Shown here in pieces: positions 33,296 through 44,528 of a stretch of DNA of 64,000 nucleotides (position 1 is its first letter; every line of letters starts with the position of its first letter). The notes below the pieces were generated by a model that worked only from the letters and a program-made list of their open reading frames with translations, was not told the DNA's origin and ran no database searches. The DNA lies in the NCBI GenBank assembly GCA_026120035.1, contig JALRME010000031.1, positions 372,001-436,000 of the forward strand. Reading direction: 5' to 3'. This stretch comes from Coleophoma eucalyptorum. Lineage: Eukaryota > Ascomycota > Leotiomycetes > Helotiales > Dermateaceae. A program made the translations under genes and the position numbers.

Positions 33296-34690
33296 ATGAC
33301 ATCGAACGTTGACCCAGGAGCTTCTGGCAAAAAGAGACCTCATCGGAAGTCTAGGAGCGGGTGTCTGCAATGCAAACAGGAAAAGATCAAGGTATGTTGT
33401 AACATCTTTCCAATCGCGCTTAGTGTAACTAGTCAATGTCACAAATGCGATCAAGAGCTTCCTCTTCGTGTATCTGATCCTGAACTATCGGAGTCCGGTT
33501 CGCTAAGATTGGCCATCTTCTTGTAGTGCGATGAGTGTAAACCTTCTTGTGGGCATTGCAGGCGCTATAAGTCTAGATGCTCGTTTCTTGGCCTGTTACC
33601 AACCGCATCTCCTGCTTCAGCTGCCAGAGCCACATCATCGGTAGCATCCCCGCTACCCGACACAAGCAATAGCGCCCTAAGCAATGTGTCCAATTTATTG
33701 CAAAGATCGCCCACAGCTAGTTCTATAAGTTTGGAAGTAAACAACCTAGAGTTATTACACTTCTACACTACAACGACAAGCTTCACACTATCCAGCCGCT
33801 CAGAGTTGCAGACTATTTGGCAACAAGTAGTTCCCCAGATTGCCTTCACCCACCACTTCCTTCTTCATGGTATTCTGGCTTTCTCTGCGCTACATCTGGC
33901 ACGCTCACAGCCTGAACGAAAAGCCTTGCTATATTCCGAGGCCTCTAAACATCATGATATTGGATTAAGGATGTTCCAAAACGCCATGGTTAACATCACC
34001 CCCCAGAATTGTGATGCTTGCTTTGCTTTCTCATCGCTCATTGCTGCTTACGCTTGGGCATCCTCAGACCAATCTGGCGACTTGTTTTTCTCAGACACGT
34101 CGGGTTCTGGAAAGACTAACGTTGAGTGGGTTAGTCTCTTACGTGGTGTTCATACTCTGCTCAAAGTCGCTGGAGAATGGATGGCGAGTGGCTCGATGAA
34201 ACTACTTCTACTACCTCGCCATATCGATCCTGATCTGGCTAGAGCAATGGATCCTGAAGTAACTGCTAAGTTGACAGATCTGAGTCAACTTTGGGATTCA
34301 TCCCCTGAAAAATTCAATGCTAATGATATGGAGGCACTGAATGAGACACTGGCTTTATTACATGAAGCTTGTGGGCTAGTGGCATCATCTTCTATCGATT
34401 ACGAGATTGACATAATTTTAGTGGTGTATGGTTGGCCTATTCAAGTACCTGAAGCTTTTTTTGAGATGGTCAAAGAGGAAATACCAGAAGCACTGATTAT
34501 TCTGGCACATTACTCATTGTTGTTGAATAAAGTGAACCAAATTTGGTATATGCAAGGAATGAGTAGACGTCTACTTCAAACAGTTCATAGCAAGATTGGA
34601 AAGGAGTGGGAGAACTGGATCACCTGGCTACTTCAGAATCTTGTTCTGACTGAATTTAAAGATCAAGGAACAAGTAGTGAGTCGCATTAA
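33296..34690 (+). CDS. Zn2Cys6 transcription factor, paralogue of the 10137 gene
   Basis: Exons 33296-33391 and 33527-34690 (135-nt intron) give about 419 residues. The zinc cluster has C23, C26, C33, C40, C43 and C50 with the same spacing as the other regulator, and the intron again splits KIK from the third Cys. The basic segment reads CKQEKIK rather than the usual CRxRxxK, and an extra Cys (C36) lies inside. After a Ser/Pro-rich linker comes LELLHFYTTTTSFTL, ELQTIWQQVVPQIAFTHHFL and ILAFSALHLARSQ, the conserved start of the Upc2-like short regulators, and the body runs to the stop without a typical Fungal_trans domain. It is divergent from the carboxylesterase, a plausible target. Confidence 0.85.
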
Positions 34691-35050
34691 ACTTCATATA
34701 TTTAGTATTTTGAGGCAAGAACATAGATCTATTAATTTAACATCAATCTCGAATTTGTAAACTGTGACCTTCTACTGCTTTCGAGAATAAATAATATTTA
34801 CAATACACGCCCTAGGAAGAAAAAACTCATGCATTTGATTATAGTCGCCTTGTAATACAACATTCTCGTCACGTTTCTGAATACCTGTCCTCTTGAAAAC
34901 ACCAAACTATAAAGTGTACCGTACAGGTACGTGTACTACCAACTTTCTGGATAGAATAGCCCTATATGTACCAAGTGGTTAATTTCTGACCGACCACGTT
35001 CTCCTAGACTACACTTCTACTGCTATACACACGAAGTCTCTTTACATCTC
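34691..35050. other. Intergenic
   Basis: AT-rich spacer between convergent genes; nothing recognised. Confidence 0.5.
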
Positions 35051-35931
35051 CTACTCCACTTTGGCAAAGGACCTGTCTTCTGGCAGGCGATCTCCGGCAG
35101 CTAGAGACAGTCCTTCTAGTATCTCTCTTCCAAACACGATAGACATGAACGCGGAAGATACAAGCCATGCCCCACTATAGCTACGTTAGCACAGACCAAA
35201 GCATAGTATATACGAACTCACTTCGGTATAATCCAAAAAGAAACTAGATCAATCCACTCGTTATGTCCAACATTGCTCCAGCCAGAGCAAGCTTCATTGA
35301 GTCCTTTGATCGTAAGTGACAATTTAGTTCAGCATGACACTTTTACAAACCATATAATAACGTTTTGCTAACTGTCATGACGGCCGCAGCGAATCCAGCC
35401 ACCGTCGCTAATGCACCAGATTGGCCATGAACATATCTCTGTGAAAGAAATCCTGGGTTTACTCCTCCACAAGTAGCTTTTAGTTGACTGCCTTGCGAGT
35501 AGACAAGATACAAGTAGTAGAAGTAGAGGAGGGTTTCGGGCACATTCATTAATCCTTGCGCTGATGTAAACCCAATCTTTTCGTTCAAGGCTTTCCACCC
35601 GTAGATGTAATCCGTTCGCGCGTAGATCTCATAGGGGACCCAGATCGGCCAATGGAGGGAACCTCCAGGCATGCTCAGTGGTCGTAGCAACACGTATCCT
35701 ATGTCCTAGATCTCGCGTCAGCAGTTTGTATGCAGTTAAAGGTAATTAAAAATTAACCCAAATCACTAATGGAATACTAATAAGCAGCCACACCAGTGTA
35801 AACTTTGCGGGCATATGCACCCACTTGCCGAAGCTTTTGTGACCGCCCAAGTGTTCACAAGGTATTGTTGGCTTCGGGAGCGAGCCATTCAGCTCCGGAA
35901 ATCCAGTAGTAGGTCTTTGTATAGGTATCAT
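35051..35931 (-). CDS. EBP/EXPERA-like polytopic membrane protein
   Basis: Four exons fit in phase: 35931-35758, 35705-35351, 35303-35222 and 35180-35051, giving 246 residues. Hydrophobic helices begin at about residue 45 (FTLVWLLISIPLVIWDIGYV), followed by SLHWPIWVPYEIYARTDYIY, a Tyr-rich helix LLYFYYLYLVYSQG, a glycine/alanine helix GALATVAGFAAAVMTVSKTL and a last one around WLVSSAFMSIVFG. The order and the D-x-G-Y...R-T-D-Y-x-Y-G and NVGHNEWIDLVSFWIIPN motifs match a common fungal family related in layout to emopamil-binding protein (sterol isomerase) and the EXPERA domain. Whether it is an enzyme is not known. It may belong with the alpha/beta hydrolase starting 420 bp away on the opposite strand; the two share a promoter region. 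Confidence 0.65.
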
Positions 35932-36349
35932 CGTGGACGAATGAAGGTCTGTCAATAAAGTTCTCAGCACTCGAATACCGCGTGTTTATCTGTTTGTGCA
36001 AGATAATTAACAAAATCTCGTCTCTATCTACCCTTTATATGTAGCTCATTGACTTCGACGAGTTCATGAAGCTACGAAAGCTGAAGGCCTTGGCGGGGTG
36101 CGGTAAGCGAAATGCGAAAAACGAAATACGATAAGAGAAGTGCGATGAGAGAAATGCGACGAGAGAAATGCGTTATACAGTAATAGGGAATTTGGAATTT
36201 TCCAGCTTAGTATAGCATAATTCTATTCAGAACAAATATTAAATATATAAACATTAAGTATTCCCTGTGTATATCGTGAGACATTCTTGAAGACATCATA
36301 CAATTACAATCTGCTTCAAACTCCGTTTCAACCTCTTCTCCGCTCTGCA
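35932..36349. other. Divergent promoter region with a short degenerate tandem repeat
   Basis: At 36104-36172 a unit near GAGAGAAATGCGA, about 15 bp, repeats four to five times with changes. It lies between the divergent membrane-protein and hydrolase genes. Confidence 0.6.
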
Positions 36350-37692
36350 ATGGCATACTCGATTGGTGCATACTGGCGAATGCTGCTACTTGCCTTAATG
36401 TTGTCGACCGCTGTGGGCGCCCCTCTAAATTCATCACCATCCAGCTTGATGGAATTGATTGGCGATTGCTACGACTATGAAATCCCAGTCACTACCCAAA
36501 CTGAGGCACTCGTTTGGGGCGGTCCAGAATTCCGTGACAATTATGATTTGGCGGCATGTGTTGGAGGTTTGATTACACGCCCTAGCATCCCCCCATTTAA
36601 CCCATTCTCTGGAACAAAAAATGTCACCGGAAATTACACCATCAGCGCCACCTTCTGTTCACCTAAGACCTTCAATGGCCATGAGAAGACGGTTCTCCTT
36701 GCCACACCTGGACTTGGTTATGACAGACGGTATCTTTCTTCGTTTCAGTTAGAAAGATGAAATACTGACTAGATATCAGCTATTGGGCGCCGACTGTAAA
36801 CGAATCCGCTTATAGTTTCGCCGACTATGCTATGTCAAAGGGTTATTCGATTTTTATGTACGACAGAGTTGGGTCGGGGAAATCTACTAGGTTAGTCGTT
36901 TCGATTGTTGGACGTGGTCTTTAATATTGATTTCTAGTTTAGAGTCTCAGGCTACAGTGAAAGTCAAGCTTCTAATCAACTTGCAATCCTTGTATCTCTT
37001 ACAAATGGCATACGTGCAGGCAGCTACACTGGAAAGATTGGCAAGCCCTCAAAAATTGTTCATGTTGGCCACTCCTTTGGATCTATTCTTACGCATCAAC
37101 TTGTCGCAAAATACCCTTCTATCTCGGATGGTATTGTTCTTACAGGCATTGGATACAACGTAACCGATTTCCCAGGGTTTTTTGAGTCAGCTCGTCTAGA
37201 TATTGCTAATACTGTCTCGCCCGGGAAATACCAAGACCTGGATAGTGGCTATCTGGCGTTCACAGACATTATTGGTAATGTCCAATCGTTTTTCAACCCT
37301 GCGAACTTTGATCATGAGATCCTATGGTATACTCAATATATTACGCAGCCCCCTTCAATAGTGGAGCTCATAACTGGAAACGCTAGAGCCTTGGGTGCTG
37401 TCAATTTTACCGGACCCGTGAGTATCCCTGAACATGAAAGATTACTTAGAATGGGCATAGACTGACATTATTTCACGGTTAGGTCTTGATTATAACCGGA
37501 GAACTTGACATTGGAAACTGCGCAGGTAATTGCAACGGTGTCTTGCAACACCCGACCGAAGAATATTTCAGCAAAGCCAGAGCTCTCGAAACCGCTGTGC
37601 ATCCAAAGTCTGGCCATGGCATCAACTTTAATTTGAACGCCACAGGTGCTTATGGTGTCATCACAGACTTTATAACCAAGAGCGGATTGTAG
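36350..37692 (+). CDS. Secreted alpha/beta hydrolase
   Basis: Exons 36350-36729, 36780-36890, 36943-37417 and 37483-37692 join in phase for 391 residues. The leader MAYSIGAYWRMLLLALMLST is a signal peptide. The core has YSIFMYDRVGSGKST (oxyanion/GxGxS-type turn), the nucleophile Ser in HVGHSFGSILTHQL, an Asp in IITGELDIGN and the His in HPKSGHGINFN, which together form an alpha/beta-hydrolase triad. Several NxT/S sequons (NVTG, NYTIS, NVTD, NFTG, NATG) fit secretion. Fungal proteins of this shape are poorly characterised. The third exon would be misread as a shadow frame (36927-37163) if the introns were ignored. Confidence 0.87.
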
Positions 37693-37785
37693 GAGCTGTT
37701 TAATGGAGGGGCTGTTTAATAGAGAAGCTGTTTAATAGAGGATCTGTTTGACGGAGGAGCTGTTTAATGGAGGTCCTGTTTGAAT
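37691..37785. repeat. Tandem repeat directly after the hydrolase stop
   Basis: Five to six imperfect copies of an 18-19 bp unit based on GAGCTGTTTAATGGAG, beginning at the stop codon of the hydrolase. It will be part of the transcribed 3' region. Confidence 0.85.
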
Positions 37786-38378
37786 GAATTATTGTGATGG
37801 GTTATTTATTCTGGTTCTTTTTTGTTACTTCATACGATCGATGTCAGACACTCGTTACTTAACTAATTTGTCTCTGCTTAGAGTATATAAAAAGAGGACT
37901 TATCTGTGCTGAAAAATCAAACATATACTCTTCTAAAAAAATTATCTTCTTTTAATTACTTTTGCCTTTAATAAATTTATAGAAATAGAGCGCTTCCAGC
38001 CGATTATACAAAGGAGCCGAGATTTTTCCACGCCAGCGCATATCGATCATCATAAAAGGTCACACTCACTTGGGAGGAGCGGGAGTTGCAACATTTCTCC
38101 ATGCTTGTGTCTATTAATCGCTTTTGTATGAGATGTGATTTAGGTCGGTATTTTCCAAAGTGTCTAGGCAAAGCAGTGGATAGTTCTGCTACATCTTACC
38201 CCAGCTTGAGGTATTGATTCGTTAAAAAGCTTCGCTTATATGGATTTGCCCTATATCCGCAGCCTAGTATGTTGAGAGGGGGGGGGGGGAAGCCCGCCGT
38301 TAGGGCTGACTACCTTGCTTAGCTGGTGACATTGTGACAAATAGACATAGTCTGTGTATTAATTGTCATTCTTGCCTC
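37786..38378. other. Intergenic
   Basis: Contains a run of 12 G at 38278-38289. No gene recognised. Confidence 0.5.
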
Positions 38379-39774
38379 TTATGTCTTCATGGCCGGTAGC
38401 AATCCTAACTGAGCCATCTTCGTGTACATTTCAAAGATACTCTCCTTAGTATCAACAAAGCCAGTCCAGCCTAATTTACGCGCCTTATTCATGCTCAGAC
38501 TGCCAGACGGCATGAGTGCAGCGTCACCAAAATTGAAATTGCCTTCGATATCTCTGAAAGGATTATGCGTTACAAGCCCTTTAGATTCTTCCATGATTGA
38601 AAGCCATATTTTCTCGTTTATGGGCTCGTTAGCCCAGGCAGTTAAAGAGCTAGAGAAGCGTATGGTAATTGGTGGTCCAGAGCTTGAAATAATGTCAGCA
38701 GTTAAATTTTGGATCTCGTTTCAAATATCCAGAGATCATCACCAAATGAGTAGTAACCACATACCCCATAGGACAGTCCGTGCCCCCTTTAATAATAGTC
38801 ACATTCGTATACTTTTCAACATTCTCCTCCGGACCCAAAGCTTTTTCAACTCCAAACCATATTGCCAGATCCTCGTAGAATCTATCCATGCTAATGGGAC
38901 TGGTGTCCTGGCTGTTAAACGCCTCATTTTTACACTTCTCCTCAAGCACAGCCCACTCAGATAAATATGACGTTAACATCGCTGTGCTATAATGATGCTC
39001 ATGCTGCCAGAGCTGCCAGTCCCCAGGGAATTTCAGAGCTTCCTTCTTGTACGCTTGCACAGCAGCATAGATCGCAAATGGGTGTAGCGCATTCATCTGT
39101 GCATTATTCACGGCGCCAATAATCCAGCTGGGTCGCATGATGTTCCAGCTTGTGCTAGGATGTGTATCGCAGAAGTTGAACAGCACACGTTCTTGGTCGT
39201 AATAGAAGTTAGGTCCAAGATGTCTTGGCTGAGGATCGCTCTCAACGCTTGGTATCCGACAGCGGCCATAATGAATTCCGTAGTTCTTTGCTCCAGTTTG
39301 GAGTAGTATACGAAAGGGGTCTATATTAGCTAGGGGGAGAGCGTCGACGAAATTCTGAAGGAGAGTAGTATTCATTGTTACAAGTTCGTGGGCGTTAGAC
39401 CAGATAGCGGCTCCAGGGGCTGGCTTGGGTTGTACATAGGAGTAGAAGAAGACATGGGTGCCGGTTACCTTTGATGCAAGAAGTGTAGAGGCTATTTTGT
39501 CAGGAGAAGAAAGGAAGTCGCAGGCTATGTACTCGACTCGATTTGATTCGTGGGCTGGAAGGAGATTCATCATTTTTGGCGATGGAGGCCGACGGGAAAA
39601 TGCATAGATTTTTGACCAGCGATGAGGGTTTTGAAGGAGCACATGAAGAGTATGGAATCCTGAAATACCATTTGCGCCAGTCACTATCGCTGTCAGATTT
39701 GTGATTGAGGCGTCGAATGTAGGTAAAGTATGATAGATGCCATTATCGTAAACAGGTAATAGTGATGAACCCAT
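38379..39774 (-). CDS. PRISE-type NAD(P)-dependent reductase (progesterone 5-beta-reductase/iridoid synthase-like)
   Basis: Exons 39774-38765 and 38682-38379 (82-nt intron) give 437 residues. An extended-SDR Rossmann start, TAIVTGANGISGFHTLHVLL, is followed by KIYAFSRRPP, VEYIACDFLSS, VFFYSYVQPKPA and LLQTGAKNYGIHYGRC, where the Lys and Tyr match the K and Y of the PRISE active site (usually KHY). Later come FYYDQERVLFNF, SWNIMRPSWIIGAVN and, in the second exon, SMNKARKLGWTGFVDTKESI, the closing pattern of fungal PRISE homologues. These enzymes reduce enones or act on terpenoid/aldehyde substrates. The start is the Met before GSSLLPVYDNGIYH. Together with the EBP-like protein and hydrolase it could be part of a small pathway. 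Confidence 0.88.
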
Positions 39775-41052
39775 GATTAGGATTGGTCCTGAATGAGGAT
39801 AGATGATAAACAAGAATAATAGAATAATTTAGGTTACGGGTGCTTAATAGTATTACTGTTACTCCAAAACCTAGGAGGTCATGATCGTGTTTTTAACTGC
39901 ATTTTCGCCTGGCGGGGTGCAAGTTGATGACAAGGCAGGAGAGATGCTATTTGTCATGAATTTAGCAGTTAATTTGTGGGGTAAGTGCCCAGTCTGCAAG
40001 CATCGCCGAGAATGATTCGTTAATTGCGGAAAAAGAGTACAGATTATTACCCCGACTATACGAGCTTTGAATGTCTATTCGCTTTGGGATACCGAACCCT
40101 GATGCTGGTGTTCTTTAATCGCCAAATTTACGAACTAACCAGTTGGGCTTTGTAATGTGTCACCTCGGTCCAAAGAAGATTACGAAATCCATCCTACCTT
40201 ACCTCGGTCCATAATAATTCGGTCCAAGAATACTGATAACTTACATAGATACACTAAGTTAATATATAGTTATTAAATAGTCCGCAAAGACTCACAGGCA
40301 GGGGATTATCAGCACAGCGCTATCGATCCAAGACACGCAGTAGTAATCTTTAATTATAGAAACTAATTGATGATCTTTTGAACTGCCTACGCTTCACCGA
40401 CTTTATACTTCTGTCACACTGACAGAAATACAGCACTAACTATAATTTAAATTGCAGTCGTAGTAATCTAGCAGTATAATAGGAGAGGTTTTTTGGGGTT
40501 AGGGAGAGGCAGGTATTTCAGGGGGAAGTCAATATCAAAAGAGTGTTGAATATAACATTGCAGTATAATTACATAACTCTACGTATAGTTCTCTGTGCAC
40601 CCCAGTGTGCCACTCAGGCAGGCCATGGGCTTTTTGTGTTCGTAACAAGAATACCACGCCATAGATATGAGGATAAAGAAAACCACAATTTTTATATCTA
40701 ATATATGAGAGTTAGACTTGATTAACTAATAACGAGCGTTAGCGATTCGATCAAAACTATGTACTTCCAGATTTTTGCGGGGTCAACCTGTTTACCTCGG
40801 TTCCTGTAACCAGTCTCTCTTACTACCTAATACGAAGGCATTACGGCTTCTCGACAAATTGCAATTATGTTTCTCGTCCTCCATCCTATAACCATCTACT
40901 CCGATACGCCAATTACAATTTCGAGCTGCCTTAGCAACCTCTAGAATGTGCATCGAACAGCTCTCCAGCTTGCTATAGAACTGATCGTCCTCGAACGAAG
41001 CGTATCAACACCAGCTTCAATCTGCAGCGCAAAATCTGCCTATGGTGGTATC
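39775..41052. other. Long divergent promoter region
   Basis: 1.28 kb between PRISE gene and the CTF1-like regulator. The trinucleotide-like phrase TCGGTCCA occurs three times at 40164-40215 (ACCTCGGTCCA twice, ATTCGGTCCA once); possibly a regulatory motif, possibly chance. No gene seen. Confidence 0.45.
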
Positions 41053-43572
41053 ATGAGTACATCAAGGACTTCTCGTCGAAAGCGGTCTGCGATCGCTTGT
41101 ATTGCATGCCATCGCCGTAAGGTCAGATGTAATCTCGCGTCTCAAGGTGCACCCTGCAGTAATTGTATAGATGATGACGAGATATGCCGTACTTATGGCC
41201 AAAGAACTCCCGGGTAAGTGAGCGGTTAGCACTCCTCTTGTATAACTCCTGGCTTAAAGACCTTCAGTTACGCAGAAAGATCTGTTCTCCCTCGTATGAT
41301 ACCTGAAATAACAACCCGGTCTAGCGACGCTCGTCCGTCCTCCACCACCATCGGGATTGGTACTTCAATAGGCCAGAGTTTCGACCCAGAAGCCTGTAGC
41401 TCTACCAGTAGGAATAACAGTGGTCACGTCTTGGTGGAAACACCTCAGGATATGCCTCGCCATACAGGCTCCCACGAAGTTCCTATCGAGAGAATGCTAC
41501 TTGAAGTTGATGGTCCCGCTAACTCTGGCCTGCAAGACAGACAATTAGTTCCCTTCTTTGCAGGTATGCCCTGTGGTAAAAAGGTGAGAGTAGAATATCA
41601 CTTGACGAATAATAGGAGACGTAGAAGGACTAGAGTTTCTTCTCGACATTGCCTATCCATCACGTCCTTTCACAGATAACTTTTACATTATCAACCAGCA
41701 AAGAAAAGTTTTTGCGCAGCCAGATATTATCAGAAAGCTTAGGTCATATCGTCTTCCTGAGAAAACTATACTTCAGGAGTTACTTCGTTGTTTCTTCTAT
41801 TATGTTCATCCATTCCTACCGGTGGTTCAGTGTAGTGATTTCTTAGTCAAGTATTCAAATAACCCAAATAAAGTCAGCCTGCTTCTGCTTTGGAGCATGC
41901 TTTTCGCGGCCGCAAGTGTAAGAACCCCATGAATGAAGTTTCTCCCCCTCTCCCTAATATTCAACACAGTTCATTGGAGCAGAATACCTAGAATTGGCCG
42001 GATTCAAAACACGTGAATCTTGGAAAGAAAGTCTCTACCGCCATGCAAAAGTAAGTTAGATAATCCAAGTAACCTTTGCAATCACCTGTATGGTTGTCCC
42101 ACTAGCTGAAGTGCTTGAGAAAAGCCTCGAAAGGACATTGAGGTCTTAGCAGTTATTATGTTAGAATTTCCCATGCAATTCTTACGTTGCAAACCCAAGT
42201 GATACATGCATCAATTCACATATGGAACAGTTATAAATCAATATGAGCTGACACGCGTTGCCTCTAGATGCTGTACGATAACCAAATTGAGACTGATAGA
42301 ACGGCAATAATCCAGTCCACTATCCTCCTAGCTTTCCATTATATTGACCGTGAAGACCTAGACGGATCATGGCACTGGATAGGAGTTGCCATCAGCCTGG
42401 CGCAAACTATAGGTCTTCATCGAAATCCAAGATATTATCTTCTTCAACCTTCCCCGTTCTCGCCATTACCAATTTCAACATGGAGACGTATTTGGTGGTG
42501 TTGCTACTCTCGTGATACCTGGCTCGCACTAGGTTTTGGCCGCCCAATGAGAATCAACTCTGATGATTGCAATGTGCCAATGCCGGATATTGCGGACTTC
42601 ATTGATGACCTCAACAGTCTACCATCCGCCCTTCGAGAGATGTATATACCTCAAGAGATGGAGTCTTTGGTTTCTCTATGGATCTACCAACTACATTTAT
42701 CCGTGAAGCTTGACGCTATTATATCAAACTACAGGGCCTACAAGTCCCCATTAGCGCTGAAAACGGTCGAGATGCATGATGCAGATATGCAGCAACTCTA
42801 CAACAAGATTCATGATAGCCGGAGCACTGGTTCAAAACTGCAGTCACTACATAATAATCTTTTAAAATGTTACTATGGAACTGCAATGATAACGCTCTAC
42901 CGGCCGTTCATAGTCAAGCCTCCGAGCACAATTACTAAAGTTGAGCAAGATCATCTACAAGTAGTGTCATTAGAACGATGCAGGACAGCAGCTTCTAAAA
43001 TTACACAGGCTATCAATGAACTTTTATCGTCTGACTTGCTTGGATTTTCCTCAACGACGCTCACTACTTGTATCTTGTCCGCTTTGCAAATCTACTTCTT
43101 TGAAGTTCGTTATACGGAAGGCTTAATGCGTCAGTACGCATTACATAACGTCGATCTCTACATCATGGCTCTGTCTCACCTTAGCAAAATGTACCCGGCG
43201 GCTGACATGCAGTACAAACTTATTTCACAACTTAAAAAAGCAGTTATTGAACCTAAAACAACACAGAGGACCAGGAACACTACAACAGATCAGAATGATA
43301 GAGCAGAAACTGGCCAAGGACATATGAATGAAGATCTCGAAGGAATAATAGACACCCAGGAGACCGAAATCTCAAGTCAGGGAAGACAAGTTAACGATGT
43401 ATATGGAACCCCTGTCTCTTCCGCCACCATTTCCTTCATATATGGAAACGAAGATGTGAATTCTAACTTTTACATGCCGTTGAGTCCGCTCAATTGGTAT
43501 ACGTCCCAAAATTTCGAGCAAGCCGACTTCAACCAAACCTCAATTTTGATGCAACATGATACTAGCATTTAG
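41053..43572 (+). CDS. Zn2Cys6 transcription factor, cutinase-factor (CTF1)-like
   Basis: Five exons, 41053-41213, 41268-41563, 41616-41917, 41970-42050 and 42268-43572, keep phase for 714 residues. The zinc cluster is C16-IA-C19-HRRKVR-C26 ... C35-SN-C38 ... C45. LVPFFAGDVEGLEFLLDIAY, joined across a 51-nt intron, then LLRCFFYYVHPFLPVVQ, and DLDGSWHWIGVAISLAQTIG then IWWCCYSRDTWLALGFGRPM are the Fungal_trans domain blocks of CTF1alpha/beta-type regulators, which control cutinase and fatty-acid use in some species. Intron 4 is unusually long at 217 nt. The C-terminus is acidic and Ser/Thr-rich. It stands divergent from the PRISE gene. Confidence 0.88.
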
Positions 43573-43924
43573 TGACCTGCTGCTGCTATGGGTCAGTGCA
43601 TGGAATTTCGGCGGACCCTCAAATTTCAAACTTCAAGACCTAGCAAGATGAGTAGCCCGTTTCCAACCTCGTTTCTGTAGCATATTTTGGAGACAGAAGT
43701 GGCAACCTGAACAAGACCTAGTTATAACTTGGCACTGGAGTATGCCTCTCTCTGGTCTTTCGGCATAGAGCTTGTCGAGTTGTGAAGGATAAAGATCCGT
43801 AGCCTTCCTCCGCTGTAGCTTCAAAATTAGTATTAATGCTCCACTCTCTATTGAAAATTGTCCACTATGTGGTCAAAGTTTTTCACCTACTCAAAACTAC
43901 CAAACTTGTTCTTTTTTTTAATTG

Positions 43925-44170
43925 CTATTGAGGTCTCCCGATTCGAATTTTCCCATCGTTGTAAGCTTGCTTGATCGCTTCAGTGTCATGAGCCAAATTA
44001 CTACGTCCAACAATAGCTGACGCGTATTGAGCAAAGATATCCATATCTATGCCAAATATAGCAACCGAAAAGCATTTTAGGCTGTCCTCGTGTACAAATG
44101 CTTGTGCAAGGTGATTGCAAGATGATAGGTACACGCCTTCAAGACGCTCTGGTGATATTTACTCTCCTTA
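43925..44170 (-). pseudogene. Unrecognised enzyme, C-terminal fragment
   Basis: The minus strand reads ISPERLEGVYLSSCNHLAQA onwards, with VAIFGIDMDIFAQYASAIVG and AYNDGKIRIGRPQ before the stop. The codon use and amino-acid pattern look like real coding sequence, but no start or N-terminal part is present and I do not recognise the family. It lies in line with the MFS and cyclase pseudogenes on the same strand and has probably decayed with them. Flanking 43573-43924 and 44171-44528 show nothing. Confidence 0.35.
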
Positions 44171-44528
44171 TGAAAGTTTCAGAAGACTTTCACGGCGGTA
44201 AGATGCGTTAGTGAACGGTGCAAGCCCAACACAATTTTCCCGTACTCATATCCTCTATTTGTTGTGTTGTACCACAGCCATAAGTTTCAGTCAAGCTCTA
44301 GCCTTGTATGACACGTTGCCCTTTCAATATCTTCAAGAGTTTATGCAAGCTTCAAAACAATATCAACAGTTGTTAAGAGTATGGAATAACACACGAAGTA
44401 TAATTAATTATTGTAACTGATATTCTGAAAGCTATTCAACGGGGCATAAGCTTCTCTAACCTTTACGAGTTTTGAAACCTCATATCCTCTAAACATGTTC
44501 AGAGAAGTTTCTTGGCCATGGGTGGCCC

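Noticed and set aside
30388..43572. Classical secondary-metabolite cluster
   Set aside because: No PKS, NRPS, DMATS or terpene-synthase backbone can be seen; kept only as a tentative pathway group.
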